Shown one piece after another: positions 48,668 to 58,818 of a stretch of DNA of 64,000 nucleotides (positions are counted from its first letter, which is position 1; each line of letters begins with the position of its first letter). The DNA is from Olsenella_K sp050953285 (lineage in GTDB: Bacteria; Actinomycetota; Coriobacteriia; Coriobacteriales; Atopobiaceae): contig JBMNMK010000002.1 in assembly GCA_050953285.1 (NCBI GenBank), positions 1,178,001 through 1,242,000 on the forward strand, given 5' to 3'. The position numbers and the translations under genes were made by a program. The notes under the pieces were generated by a model. That model did not search any database. It saw only the letters and a program-made list of their open reading frames with translations, and was not told the origin of the DNA.

Positions 48668-50626
48668 TCAGTTATCCGAGAAAAATAGCTTCCAGTGATC
48701 TTCTGGTGAAGGAGGAGTATTTCCGAAGCCACGTTCACCGTTATGAGGCAGTAGTGGATCATTCTTGCCACGCAGATCGTCTCTATTCATATCTCTCAGG
48801 TTATCTTGGACTATGTCCTGAATCATGCCCAATACGTCGCGAACATCTCTGATGCGACTCTCTGGATCGAATCCATCATCACGGAAGGCACTCGTCTCTT
48901 TGCCAGAAGAATCCCCGCGCGGGGCATCCCCTCCATCTTTGTAATACATTTCCTGAAGTTCAGTCAGCTTGTCTATAAAGTCTGTAAATGTATCTGACTC
49001 ATCTTCCTCGATATGCATCATCTCAGACCAGTTGTACTGCGGCAATACATCACGCAGAGCAGTCCCCATGCTATATACCTTGAGAAGCTCAATCCGATGC
49101 GTGCGAACACTTGCCTTATCACAATACGCCTGAGCTACTTTTTCATTGAGCTCCTCATCGACAATCTCACGGTGCACCATAGATTCATGGCGACCCCTGA
49201 GGAAATGGGCGAGCATAGCATCTAAGTCTTCAGTCATAAACTGGTCGTATACGACCGGCGCCTTCTCCCTTTCCACATTGGGTACCCGCACGCGCTCCAA
49301 GCACGCCACGGGAATGACGGGAGAGATGGTGTTGCGATAGTAGCCTAACTTGGCAACATCGCTCCTCAAGACATCGCCGAACAGGGCAAGACCTCCCGCA
49401 AGCACATCGTTGGTATCAATCTCCAAGCTCAGCCCGGTCTTATCGCACGCAATAAGCGGAAGGGCATGCATCTTGGCAGCAAGAGATGCAAGCTTGACCT
49501 GCGTGAGATTGCGTAGGAGCTGATCGTCTTGATCCAGAGGTACCACTGGACGCTTAGATGAAGCAGCAGCAGGCCCTTGAGGAGAAACTTGTGCCTTCAG
49601 ATGGGCCTGATAGGATTCTGGGGCATCAAGAAGATCTATGCGTATGTTGCGCGCAAGCGATATTGAGTTCTTCTCCGCTCCCGCATCGAGACCCTCAGCC
49701 AAAAGAGCATGAACATGCATAGGGCCAAGTGCGTCGGTGGCTAAAACTGCAAGAGCTGATGAGGTCATCTCACCATCAAGTGCAACGATAGCGTCTTCAT
49801 AACCCCGCTGGTCAAGATAGCTCCTAAAGCCAAATGCCAGCGCACCCCAGCCGTGCGCAATAGTGTCAAAATGGGGCACCGGTACACGGGGACACTCATC
49901 TTCGTGCTCGTAGCCAATTTCAACGGTGATGATGTCTTCTTCAAAGCTCTTGCCCAAAGCGCAAACTTCATTTCCTGGCTTCATGACAAATGACCCGCCT
50001 GTGAAAATATCAGTTCCACGAACTCCCAAAGGAGCAGCACAGATAAACCAACTGTCCTCTAACCCCTCTGTATCCACAGGATCATCAGTCATGATGCTCG
50101 CGCCATACGCGGTGGGAGTATCATCGTAGGCATACGGTTTGCTGGGCAGATAGATCACGCAATCACATGCGAGGTCTTCTTTGATGGAGATCTCAAAGAG
50201 CTCCTCTTCAGTCGCAGCAACCATGCAGCTGCAATCATCGAAGTCAAGGAATGTGTCCATGAGAGGGGATTCATCCCACTCTTCTTCGTCGAAATCATCT
50301 TCAAACTCAGAGATGCCTTGGCGTGCAGCAACGATCTTTTTGTCCTTGATAAACACAACCGCAGCATCCCGCACGTTTTGATGCGAGGAAAAAGAAAGAA
50401 GACAGGGGCACGCCAAGTGCTCTTTCAGCATTTTGAGAGCAGCTTCCATGGTGGATAAATAGGATGATTCCAGCTCAGGATGCGGCACTTTTCCACACAA
50501 GGTTCCATAAGGTACTACCAGAAGATCTGTATTTTTCCCAACCTTTTTGCTGATCTCTACTATCCGATCAGCCTGAGCAATCAGCTCTCCTGCTCGCGTT
50601 TCAATCTGAGCAATAGCGATCTTCAT
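48668..50626 (-). CDS. Degenerate glutamine-dependent NAD+ synthetase-like protein
   Basis: 652 residues with the layout of bacterial two-domain NadE: an N-terminal nitrilase-fold glutaminase (about 1-260) and a C-terminal ATP-pyrophosphatase/synthetase. The start M-K-I-A-I-A-Q-I-E-T and the G-Y-E-D-A-I-V-A-L near 276 align with it. The active residues seem lost. The glutaminase Glu position reads V-V-P-Y (near 37-40) instead of F-P-E, the C-E-D-x-W block reads A-A-T-E-E, and the synthetase P-loop S-G-G-x-D-S reads D-G-E-M-T-S (284-289). It is intact, well translated (AGGAGG before ATG 50626) and not a broken gene, so it may be a structural or regulatory pseudoenzyme. Exact substitutions need an alignment. 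Confidence 0.7.
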   Translation of the reverse strand: MKIAIAQIETRAGELIAQADRIVEISKKVGKNTDLLVVPYGTLCGKVPHPELESSYLSTMEAALKMLKEHLACPCLLSFSSHQNVRDAAVVFIKDKKIVAARQGISEFEDDFDEEEWDESPLMDTFLDFDDCSCMVAATEEELFEISIKEDLACDCVIYLPSKPYAYDDTPTAYGASIMTDDPVDTEGLEDSWFICAAPLGVRGTDIFTGGSFVMKPGNEVCALGKSFEEDIITVEIGYEHEDECPRVPVPHFDTIAHGWGALAFGFRSYLDQRGYEDAIVALDGEMTSSALAVLATDALGPMHVHALLAEGLDAGAEKNSISLARNIRIDLLDAPESYQAHLKAQVSPQGPAAASSKRPVVPLDQDDQLLRNLTQVKLASLAAKMHALPLIACDKTGLSLEIDTNDVLAGGLALFGDVLRSDVAKLGYYRNTISPVIPVACLERVRVPNVEREKAPVVYDQFMTEDLDAMLAHFLRGRHESMVHREIVDEELNEKVAQAYCDKASVRTHRIELLKVYSMGTALRDVLPQYNWSEMMHIEEDESDTFTDFIDKLTELQEMYYKDGGDAPRGDSSGKETSAFRDDGFDPESRIRDVRDVLGMIQDIVQDNLRDMNRDDLRGKNDPLLPHNGERGFGNTPPSPEDHWKLFFSDN

Positions 50627-50697
50627 TCGTTCCTCCTGGGATAGCAGCAGCTCGTGGGTACGCCAAATCTCAGGCTTAAACCTGCTGCCATAGTATA

Positions 50698-50736
50698 AGA
50701 AAACAAACCCTGACCCTCGATGAGGCCAGGGTTTGT
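50698..50736 (-). terminator. Terminator after the superoxide reductase gene
   Basis: ACAAACCCTG and CAGGGTTTGT form perfect 10-base arms with an inner CCTC/GAGG. On the minus strand they are followed by TTTTCTTAT. Confidence 0.85.
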
Positions 50737-50766
50737 ATCGTAGCACCTTACAAATCCTCAGGCACG

Positions 50767-51153
50767 TTATGCCTCAAGATCAGCCTTCCACAGGCCATGG
50801 AGGTTGCAGTATGCATAAACAGACACGTTGGCTGCGCCGTTGATGCACTGGGAGATGGTTGGCTTATCGCCCGGTTTGAGGTAGCGAACGTTCAGACGGT
50901 CGTCTGCAACGACAGCAATCCACTCAATGTAGTGCTCTTCAGTCATGGGGTGCTCAACAGAGCCAACCGTGACCGTAAGCTTGTGACCATCAAGGCTCAG
51001 TGCAGGAACATGCTTCTCCTGTGCAGCATCCGTAGAGCCAGCCTTGAGCTCCTCCATGTGATCGCCACAGCACCTTGGAACTGCATGTCCCTTGTTGATT
51101 ACTGCAAAAAGGTTGCCACACTTGTTGCAACGATAAAACGTAGCCTCTGCCAT
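50767..51153 (-). CDS. dfx: Desulfoferrodoxin / superoxide reductase
   Basis: 128 residues. It reduces superoxide to peroxide without releasing oxygen, a defence typical of anaerobes. The desulforedoxin-like centre I has C-N-K-C-G near residue 9 and C-C-G near 28. Centre II has H-V-P-A-L near 48, V-E-H-P-M-T-E-E-H-Y-I-E-W-I near 67 and C-N-L-H-G near 117, giving the His4Cys iron site. So it is the two-iron class. It is monocistronic. Confidence 0.97.
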   Translation of the reverse strand: MAEATFYRCNKCGNLFAVINKGHAVPRCCGDHMEELKAGSTDAAQEKHVPALSLDGHKLTVTVGSVEHPMTEEHYIEWIAVVADDRLNVRYLKPGDKPTISQCINGAANVSVYAYCNLHGLWKADLEA

Positions 51154-51212
51154 ACTATTCCCTCTCTACTCTACACGTGCTCATGCACGTGAGTGATTAA
51201 TACCCCAGCGTT

Positions 51213-51218
51213 ATTATA
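51213..51218 (-). promoter_or_regulatory. -10 box of the superoxide reductase gene
   Basis: A perfect TATAAT in GGGTATAATAAC, about 60 bases before the start codon. The -35 (TAACAC region) is weak, which could mean activator control. Confidence 0.6.
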
Positions 51219-51292
51219 CCCACAGAGCAGTTAAGTGTTACTAAATAAATCACCTTTTCCGCAAACGATCGATTGACCACCACAGCGGCAAC

Positions 51293-54200
51293 CTACACCA
51301 TGTTGACGGTGCCGCCAGCTCCCAAAAGATCGCAGACTTCTGCACGTAGAACCATGTTGTGGGCATCAACAGATGTCGGCAATGCCATCCTCAAAGACTC
51401 CCCTGAGCTTCCCTCAACCAGAATCTCAACACGGTCGAGCCCTGCATAGCGTGAGAAAATAGCTCCGAGCTGCTCCATCTTTCCGCGGCTCAGCATGTGG
51501 CTGGGTATCATGACCTCAAGTATTTTGGGCCTATTTGTCTGGTCATTCAGTATCAGTTGTTCAACTGTCTGACAGATGATCTGGTCCCCTCTATCACTTC
51601 TCTCAAGCTTGCCAGAGACCTTTACAAACACATCTCCTTGCGTCTCTCCTGTTTGTTCATCCACTTCACCTGCAAGGACCGAAGCACATTGCTTATAAAG
51701 ATCAGGGAAAATCACCAAGGTGATCTCTCCTTCCAGATCTTCCAGCGTCACAATGGCCATCGAGTCACCCTTTTTTGTTGTCTTCTTCTGCACGCTGGAA
51801 ACCATGCCAGCAAGCTTCACGTTCTGGCCATCAGGCACCTTATAGCGCGTCTCACTTGCACCCGTGATGGGATTTACAAACTCCTCTGATGCAGCAAGGT
51901 CAGAGATCTCATGGTCTCGTGCTTTTGCCAAGGCATATTCATATGGCCGCAGTGGATGGTCGGAAACGTAAAGGCCCAATACCTCATGCTCTTGCGCAAG
52001 TTTGATACTTCTATCCCACTCCACACCATCAGGCTCCGGCACGTCGTCTTCAAAGCCAGAGCCAGATATATCAGCAAAGAGATCAAAGAATGAACCTTGC
52101 CCAGCCGCCCTATCCTTCTGCCGCTTTGCAGCTGCGTCAATGATATTTTCCGGGTTCTCCTTGCTCACAAAGTGCATGCACTGCCGACGGGTATAGCCCG
52201 TTGAATCAAATGCACCACTCTTGATAAGGGACTCAACCAAACGACGGTTGATGTCTTTGCTATCCATGCGGTCCACAAAGTCATAGATGTCCCTAAAAGA
52301 GCCACCCTTCTCACGCTCGGCCATAATGGCCTCACCCACGGCTTCACCCACACCACGAATACCAGCAAAACCGAAACGAATGCCTTCAGGTGTCGCTGTA
52401 AAATCACGACCCGATTCATTGATATCAGGCGGCAAGATCTTGATGTCTTCATGGTGGCATGCCGTGACATAGTGCACGATCTTGTCGGTCTTACCCATAT
52501 ACGACGTCAGAACAGATGCCATATATTCACGCGGGAAGTGCGCTTTGAGCCATGCTGTTTGCATAACAAGGATGGCATAGCCAGCAGAGTGTGACTTGTT
52601 GAATGCATACGAGGCAAACTCAAGGACATCGTCCCAAATGCGCTGGGCTACCTCTTTCTTGTAGCCGTTTTCCACAGCTCCGTTCATCCAGTGGTCATAT
52701 GTCGTCTCATCCTTACCGTTATCCCAATGGAACACGGTCGATGTCAGAAGCTTGATCTTCTTTTTTGCTACCGGTTTACGTATGCGTGAGTCAGATTCTC
52801 CTGCAGAAAACCCGCTCATCTTTACGGAAATCTGCATGACCTGCTCTTGGTAGACGATCGTGCCATATGTTTCGTCCAAGATGCTCGAGAGACGATCATC
52901 ATAAAAGACAATAGGTTCTCTACCATTCATACGGTTGATGTAGCTGGTAACCATGCCGGCACCGAGAGGACCTGGTCTATAGAGAGCAATCAAAGCTACG
53001 ATCTGCTTGTACTCTTTTGGCTGCATTGCCTTGATCGTCGCCGTCATGCCACCAGACTCTACCTGAAAAACACCTGCTGTTCTTCCTGAACCCAGGAGTT
53101 CATAAATCTTAGGATCAGAAAAATCAATCTTATCCACGTCGATATCGACAGAGGTAGCACCTGGCTTGATGCATGCCTTAACAGACTCAGGCATCTTGTC
53201 AATATCTTCGGGATTGGGATAGGCCTCACGGATATTCTTGAGTGCTTTATTGATAACCGTCAGCGTTCTCAGTCCCAAGAAGTCCATCTTGAGAAGGCCC
53301 ATGTCTGCTACCGAATGGCCTTCAAACTGGGTGATGGTGACATTTCCCTTGGTATCAAGCTTGGTCGGAACGTGGTCAGTTACGGGTGTAGGAGCAATCA
53401 GGGTTGCGCACGCATGAACTCCTTCACCGCGCGTAAGGCCCTCAATTGCCATAGCTGCATCTATGATGCGGTGGCAATCAGCATCTTTGTTGTAAGCCTC
53501 TTCAAAATCTGGAGAGTACTGATCTGGATGCTTGTCATTTTTATGCAATGCACTTGAGAGTGAGAGCTTGGGATCATTGGACAACATCTTGGAGAGCTTC
53601 TGGCCCATAAAGACCGGTTGCCCCAACACGCGCGCAGCATCATTGATAGCCTGCTTAGCCTTTATGGTTGAGTAGGTAATGACCTTACAAACATGGTCCT
53701 CACCATAGACCTCTCTCACGTGTGCAAGTACGTCTTGAAGATGCTCATCGTCGAAGTCCATATCAATATCAGGCATCTCCGAACGCTGAGGTGAGAGAAA
53801 TCTCTCAAACATCAAGCCGTTTTCCAGAGGATCAAAATTGGTGATATTCATAGCGTAGGCAACAATGGCCCCTGCTGCAGAACCACGTCCAGGCCCCACG
53901 CCAATGCCGTTGTCCTTAGCCCACTGCACATAGTCTTGCACGATCAAGAAGTAGTTGGCAAAGCCCTTATCGCAGATAATTTTGTATTCATACTCAAAAC
54001 GATCTTTCACGTTGTCTCCGTTGATAACAACGTTTCTCCAGTCTTCACCATAGCGTTTGGCAAGTCCGCGCTCACACTCTTCACGGAACCGCTCCTCCGC
54101 CGTTTCACCCGGCCTCAGGCCAGGGTATTGCGGCAGGTACATGTGGGTCCAGTCCAACTCAAAGTTGCACTTGTTGGCAACCTCCAGCGTGTTATCACAT

Positions 54201-55189
54201 GCTTCTGGCAACCACGAGAAGAGCTCACGCATCTCCTCTTCGGTTTTCATATAAAACTCGGTGCCCTCCATGCGCATGCGCGCGGTATCGTCGAGCGTGG
54301 TTGCCTTGCCAATGCATGACAAGATATCTTGCGTAGGCGCGTCTTCGCGCGTGAGATAGTGAAAGTCATTGGTGGCCACTATTTTTATGCCCAGCTCATG
54401 GCCCATCTTGACCAGGTACTCATCAAGTTTCCTGTCGTTCCAACCATTTCTAAATTCAAGCCCATGATCTTGAACTTCTAGATAGAAGTCCTCTCCAAAA
54501 AGGCCTTGGAACTTGCGCGCCCACTCCTTAGCCTCATCAAAGTAGCCGTCCAAAATATTTTGCTGGATGATGCCTTGTACACAGGCACTTTGGCAGATGA
54601 TGCCCTCATGGTATTGCTCCAGCATGGCCCAGGTCGTACGAGGCTTGTAATACATCATCTCGTGACCTGCTGCATACGACATGCATCTCACCAAGTTGTG
54701 GTATCCCGTCTCATTCTTAGCAAGCAAAATGAGATGGTATCTGCGCTGTTTTGTGCCGCGCTCAATGCAGTCATCCGTAATGAAGTAGGCCTCACAGCCA
54801 AATATGGGCTTTATCCTGAGCTCGGGACGGTTAGCGCGCACCGCATCAAGATCGTGGCTTGTCTCGTCCCATACTTTTGCGTCTTTTGCCCACTGATCAT
54901 GAGCACGGTCATAATATGCAGCATCTTCTGGATCAGGCTCTGGCTCTTCCAGCTCCCAACCCTTCTGAAAGCACTCCAGATCATGTCTCCACTGCTTCAT
55001 GCTCAATGCGGCGTCATTATATTTACGACACTCCAGATCCAAGTTGGGAATGCCAAACATATAGCCGTGATCAGTCAGCGCAACAGCGGGCATGTTAAGG
55101 TCCACCGCGCGCTTAACCATATCTGGAATACGCGTAGCACCATCAAGAATCGAAAAATCAGAGTGACTATGCAGATGGACAAACGCCAC
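51293..55189 (-). CDS. dnaE: DNA polymerase III alpha subunit
   Basis: About 1298 residues, the replicative polymerase of the DnaE1 type. The PHP domain begins F-V-H-L-H-S-H-S-D-F-S-I-L-D-G and retains its metal-binding His residues. The polymerase active site is in P-D-I-D-M-D-F-D-D near 474, with G-P-G-R-G-S-A-A-G before it. Helix-hairpin-helix and OB domains follow (about 900-1200). GTG 55189 is chosen because GAGGAGG precedes it and it gives the family N-terminus; GTG 55219 with GAGGG is the alternative. It follows addA on the same strand after 131 bases, an interval that holds a weak SOS-like dyad at 55256-55269. Confidence 0.96.
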   Translation of the reverse strand: MAFVHLHSHSDFSILDGATRIPDMVKRAVDLNMPAVALTDHGYMFGIPNLDLECRKYNDAALSMKQWRHDLECFQKGWELEEPEPDPEDAAYYDRAHDQWAKDAKVWDETSHDLDAVRANRPELRIKPIFGCEAYFITDDCIERGTKQRRYHLILLAKNETGYHNLVRCMSYAAGHEMMYYKPRTTWAMLEQYHEGIICQSACVQGIIQQNILDGYFDEAKEWARKFQGLFGEDFYLEVQDHGLEFRNGWNDRKLDEYLVKMGHELGIKIVATNDFHYLTREDAPTQDILSCIGKATTLDDTARMRMEGTEFYMKTEEEMRELFSWLPEACDNTLEVANKCNFELDWTHMYLPQYPGLRPGETAEERFREECERGLAKRYGEDWRNVVINGDNVKDRFEYEYKIICDKGFANYFLIVQDYVQWAKDNGIGVGPGRGSAAGAIVAYAMNITNFDPLENGLMFERFLSPQRSEMPDIDMDFDDEHLQDVLAHVREVYGEDHVCKVITYSTIKAKQAINDAARVLGQPVFMGQKLSKMLSNDPKLSLSSALHKNDKHPDQYSPDFEEAYNKDADCHRIIDAAMAIEGLTRGEGVHACATLIAPTPVTDHVPTKLDTKGNVTITQFEGHSVADMGLLKMDFLGLRTLTVINKALKNIREAYPNPEDIDKMPESVKACIKPGATSVDIDVDKIDFSDPKIYELLGSGRTAGVFQVESGGMTATIKAMQPKEYKQIVALIALYRPGPLGAGMVTSYINRMNGREPIVFYDDRLSSILDETYGTIVYQEQVMQISVKMSGFSAGESDSRIRKPVAKKKIKLLTSTVFHWDNGKDETTYDHWMNGAVENGYKKEVAQRIWDDVLEFASYAFNKSHSAGYAILVMQTAWLKAHFPREYMASVLTSYMGKTDKIVHYVTACHHEDIKILPPDINESGRDFTATPEGIRFGFAGIRGVGEAVGEAIMAEREKGGSFRDIYDFVDRMDSKDINRRLVESLIKSGAFDSTGYTRRQCMHFVSKENPENIIDAAAKRQKDRAAGQGSFFDLFADISGSGFEDDVPEPDGVEWDRSIKLAQEHEVLGLYVSDHPLRPYEYALAKARDHEISDLAASEEFVNPITGASETRYKVPDGQNVKLAGMVSSVQKKTTKKGDSMAIVTLEDLEGEITLVIFPDLYKQCASVLAGEVDEQTGETQGDVFVKVSGKLERSDRGDQIICQTVEQLILNDQTNRPKILEVMIPSHMLSRGKMEQLGAIFSRYAGLDRVEILVEGSSGESLRMALPTSVDAHNMVLRAEVCDLLGAGGTVNMV

Positions 55190-55255
55190 AAGAGCCTCCT
55201 CATCCAGAAAACCTGCCACAGATTCCCTCTAAGCCTCATACTCAGCGGGAAAATA

Positions 55256-55269
55256 GGAACACATGTACG
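55256..55269. promoter_or_regulatory. Weak SOS-like dyad upstream of dnaE
   Basis: GGAACACATGTACG matches 11 of 14 bases of the palindrome CGAACATATGTTCG. The second half-site is imperfect (GTAC instead of GTTC). Confidence 0.3.
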
Positions 55270-55320
55270 TTACCACGATTCACTCTTCAGGTTCAAGAGT
55301 CAACGCCGAGCCCTGTGAGC

Positions 55321-58300
55321 CTATTCATTTTTTGTAAAGGAATAGCGCAATACAAGCGGCTCTCCGTCTTCACACGCGCGCTCAACACACACAAATGCGC
55401 AGCTCACGTCCTTGTAACCACGCATGTAGAGAAGCTGTGAATAGAAGTTTGCCTGCATCTTGTGATGCTCATAGGCCTCGCGCTCGCTCAGGTGCGCATC
55501 GCCCGTCTTATAGTCAACAACAAGCGCATGTTCCTTGTTTTTATCGCTACAGAGAAGGTCGATGGCACCTTCAGCAAACTCACCCACACCAGGCAGCGGC
55601 CATGAGACAAAGAACGGCACCTCTGCTCGCACAGCCTCATACGCCAGAGCCTCCTGGCGGATAGCAGAGTGCTGCCAGCGCACCAGTGCCGCTTCCAGCC
55701 GCTTGGACTGGCGGGCAGACAGGTCAAAATATCGTGACTGCGCCACGATTTGCTCGCCCGTTACCTCACGTCCCGTCTCTATCATGGCCTGCGCCAGCAC
55801 ATGAAACGCACTGCCCAAATTGGTGGCTTTATCAGCGTCTTCTACATCAGGAGCACCGGCGTCAGACTCATCATCGACCAGCACGACATTGGATGGCGCG
55901 TGAGCCGGCGCATCGGCCAACGGAGCGGCTGGCGCATCTGCGTGAGGCTCCAGGCGGTCGTGCGCATCCCCAAAGATGTCGATGCCTTGCCGGTGCAGCG
56001 AAGAATAGCTGAACACATCGGGGCGAGAAGAAACTGCGCGCCGGGCGTCAAGCAGCCACCTGGCACCTTCCTCCACGTCTGGCGCCATCAGGTCAAAGCC
56101 TTCGTGCGGAGCCATCTCCACGACAAAGCGCTCCGGATCCCAGCCGGGGCAGTCTACCTCTGTGCCCTCGTCGCCTTTAGAAAGCACCACGTGGCGCACG
56201 TGTGCCAGCTCAGCGCTGCCATAGTCCAGCTGACTTGTGCCTTTCGGAGGAAGCGCGAAATCAAAGATCGCATCCGCCGTACATGCCGCCAGCAGGGGCT
56301 TCATCTCCCCTTGCTTTGACAGCGTCACATTGAGCCCCACGATAAGCGCCTCACGCGCACGCGTGAGACCCACATAGAGCAGACGCGCCGCCTCACGATC
56401 GTCGCCTTCCTGCGCAGACGTGCAAATATAGCGCGCCCAATCAAGTTGATCTTTGCATGCCTTGGGGCTTTCCGGCGGATCAATTGCAAGCTCGGAAAAA
56501 CTCACGCCGTGTGGCACCAAACTCGCATAAACGGTGCCTGCTCTGTTTTCACAATTGATGCCACTGATGCCGCGCCTCTGGCTCGAACCCCAGCATTCGG
56601 CCAGCGCGACCAGCGGAAACTCCAAACCCTTTGACGCGTGTACCGTCATGATCTCAACAGATCCACCAGCGCCTGCAGCCAAAGAGGCAGGCCCCACCTT
56701 TGCCTCTTCAAGCCACCGGTCAAACTCCTCTGCCGCCTGGGAAATCCCCACACCGCGGGCCTGCGCCAGATCGGAGGCATAGCGTATAGCAGCCAAAACA
56801 TTTGCCGCAACCGCCAAACCTTCGGTACCAGCAGCTTGCAGACGCGTGAGCCAGCCCGCCTCACGCACGCAGGCGAGCAAAACATCCTCTAGATCCCAGC
56901 TGCCCACCCGCGAGAGGGCGCGCATAAGCACCTCATGGGCGCGTCTCAGTCGAGAACTCGGCTGCACCCCATCCAGGAAGTTGAAGTCGCCCAGACCACG
57001 CGAAATGGACCTCTTATCAATCCAGGCGCTCTGTTCGCGCCGATAGGTGGCAAGCGCGCAAAAATCGTCAGCATCCAGCGCAAACATCGCGCTTGAAAGC
57101 ACGGGGAACAAGCCTTTTTCCGTATCATGGGGACTTGCAAGGAAATGGAGCAGAGCCTTAACGACGGAGACCTCTGGGGAAGACGAGAACGTCGATCCGC
57201 CGCTCACCACGCATGGAATGTTTCGCCTTCTCAGCTCATCGAGGTAAAAACCCACATTCTTCATGCGGCCCAGCAAGAGTGCGCACTTATCAGGACCCAC
57301 CCCTGCCCTGATATACGACGCTATGGCATCCGCTATGCTCACCGCACACATCCGGGCGCGCGCATCGGCACTGACGCCTGAAGCAGAAGAGCTCAACAGC
57401 TCAATATCTATGCGCGGCATGTCAATTCCCGCAAAGCCATCAGGGCGCGTCTCACAGGCCTCCAAGCTCATAAACCCAGGTATGAGACCTCTGCTGAACA
57501 CACGGTCCACAAAATGAAGCACTTCGGCATGACTTCTAAAGTTGCGCTTGAGCTCCACGCGCGCATCCGCAGGCGTCGTGCGCGCCCGATCCTCAAACAC
57601 GCTCACATCTGCCGCGCGAAACCGGTAGATGGACTGCTGAGCATCGCCCACCGTGGTTAAGTGACATGCCCCCTCACCACTCAAAAGTTCAATCATGCGC
57701 ACCTGCTGTGCGTTGGTATCTTGGAACTCATCAACCATCACCAGACGGAACTTATGGGCATATACCTCGGCAATCTCTGGATGCTCCCTAAATGCGCGCA
57801 GCGTGTATGAGAGCAGATCATCATTGTCCAAAAGGCCCAGCGCGCGCTTCTTTGCACTATAGAGCTCATCGACTCTGCGGGCAATCTCAAGAAGGTCTGG
57901 TGCCAAGCCCCAAACGGAGGCAAAGCTGCAGGTCAAGACAGCTGTTTCATAGGCTCCATCAAGCTCTGACTTCACCTCTTTCATCTCTTTCTTACGGTAG
58001 GCGTTGCCGTTTGGCTTGGCGACGCCACGCATCACCTCTTCTGCCAGCCCTGCGGATCTCTTGCCAGGAGCGGCCGAGAAGAACGTGGAGAGTGCATCGA
58101 GCGACGCCTGCAGCGCGGCTTCCTCCTTCTGCCCCGTCTTGCTGCCAAACGCCTTGAGGCTCCTGCCCAAGGCCAGCGCACGTTCCTCCGCCGCCATCAG
58201 GTGTGACAGCGCGTCTGACAGCTGTGGTTTATCGCCCAAAAACGCGATGGAGTCAAAGCCATCAAGGCCTGTACCTGCAGCATTGCGCAGTGCCTTGGCC

Positions 58301-58818
58301 ATGCCCAGGATGGTTTGTGGCCCGTCCACATCCTGTCCTCTTAGATCAAACACCTCACGCAGGCGCGTATAGGAATTGTCCTCTTTGATCTGGCGCACCA
58401 CGTCGTCTGAGGCATCCTCGATGAGCTGGGCCGCCAGCGCCTCGTCGCACACCTGGAAGTCAGGATCAATATTTAAATCAAACGCGTGGCGCCTCAAGAT
58501 GCGTGAACACATGCCATGGATGGTGGAGATCCATGCCCTATCAACCGCCAGCGCAGCATCTTCAAGGCCGGATTCACGCAGCCGCTCGCGGATTTTCTCC
58601 TTGATCTCGTCTGCGGCTGCATGCGTAAAGGTGATGACCAAGATCTCATCTATGCTCGAAAGGTATGGCGCACCATCAGGGCCTGACCCTGCCTCAAGCG
58701 CATATGCCACGCGCTCCGCCAGCGTTGATGACTTGCCCGACCCAGCTCCTGCCGCCACGAAGAGGGGCTTATACAGCGTCTCAACAATTCTTTTTTGGTC
58801 TTGTGTTAGCTGGCGCAT
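55321..58818 (-). CDS. addA: AddA: helicase-nuclease subunit of the AddAB recombination enzyme
   Basis: About 1165 residues. The UvrD-type helicase has Walker A A-G-A-G-S-G-K-S near 24, T-F-T-H-A-A-A near 70, V-D-E-F-Q-D-T-N near 355, G-D-A-Q-Q-S-I-Y-R-F-R near 385 and V-G-L-T-R-A-R-E-A-L near 830. The C-terminal PD-(D/E)xK nuclease has V-V-D-Y-K-T-G near 1100. With AddB it resects double-strand breaks up to Chi and loads RecA. The ATG overlaps the addB stop (TGATG), with AGGAGG upstream, so the two are coupled. It carries one near-perfect iterated 13-mer at 56021 and another at 58072. Confidence 0.96.
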   Translation of the reverse strand: MRQLTQDQKRIVETLYKPLFVAAGAGSGKSSTLAERVAYALEAGSGPDGAPYLSSIDEILVITFTHAAADEIKEKIRERLRESGLEDAALAVDRAWISTIHGMCSRILRRHAFDLNIDPDFQVCDEALAAQLIEDASDDVVRQIKEDNSYTRLREVFDLRGQDVDGPQTILGMAKALRNAAGTGLDGFDSIAFLGDKPQLSDALSHLMAAEERALALGRSLKAFGSKTGQKEEAALQASLDALSTFFSAAPGKRSAGLAEEVMRGVAKPNGNAYRKKEMKEVKSELDGAYETAVLTCSFASVWGLAPDLLEIARRVDELYSAKKRALGLLDNDDLLSYTLRAFREHPEIAEVYAHKFRLVMVDEFQDTNAQQVRMIELLSGEGACHLTTVGDAQQSIYRFRAADVSVFEDRARTTPADARVELKRNFRSHAEVLHFVDRVFSRGLIPGFMSLEACETRPDGFAGIDMPRIDIELLSSSASGVSADARARMCAVSIADAIASYIRAGVGPDKCALLLGRMKNVGFYLDELRRRNIPCVVSGGSTFSSSPEVSVVKALLHFLASPHDTEKGLFPVLSSAMFALDADDFCALATYRREQSAWIDKRSISRGLGDFNFLDGVQPSSRLRRAHEVLMRALSRVGSWDLEDVLLACVREAGWLTRLQAAGTEGLAVAANVLAAIRYASDLAQARGVGISQAAEEFDRWLEEAKVGPASLAAGAGGSVEIMTVHASKGLEFPLVALAECWGSSQRRGISGINCENRAGTVYASLVPHGVSFSELAIDPPESPKACKDQLDWARYICTSAQEGDDREAARLLYVGLTRAREALIVGLNVTLSKQGEMKPLLAACTADAIFDFALPPKGTSQLDYGSAELAHVRHVVLSKGDEGTEVDCPGWDPERFVVEMAPHEGFDLMAPDVEEGARWLLDARRAVSSRPDVFSYSSLHRQGIDIFGDAHDRLEPHADAPAAPLADAPAHAPSNVVLVDDESDAGAPDVEDADKATNLGSAFHVLAQAMIETGREVTGEQIVAQSRYFDLSARQSKRLEAALVRWQHSAIRQEALAYEAVRAEVPFFVSWPLPGVGEFAEGAIDLLCSDKNKEHALVVDYKTGDAHLSEREAYEHHKMQANFYSQLLYMRGYKDVSCAFVCVERACEDGEPLVLRYSFTKNE

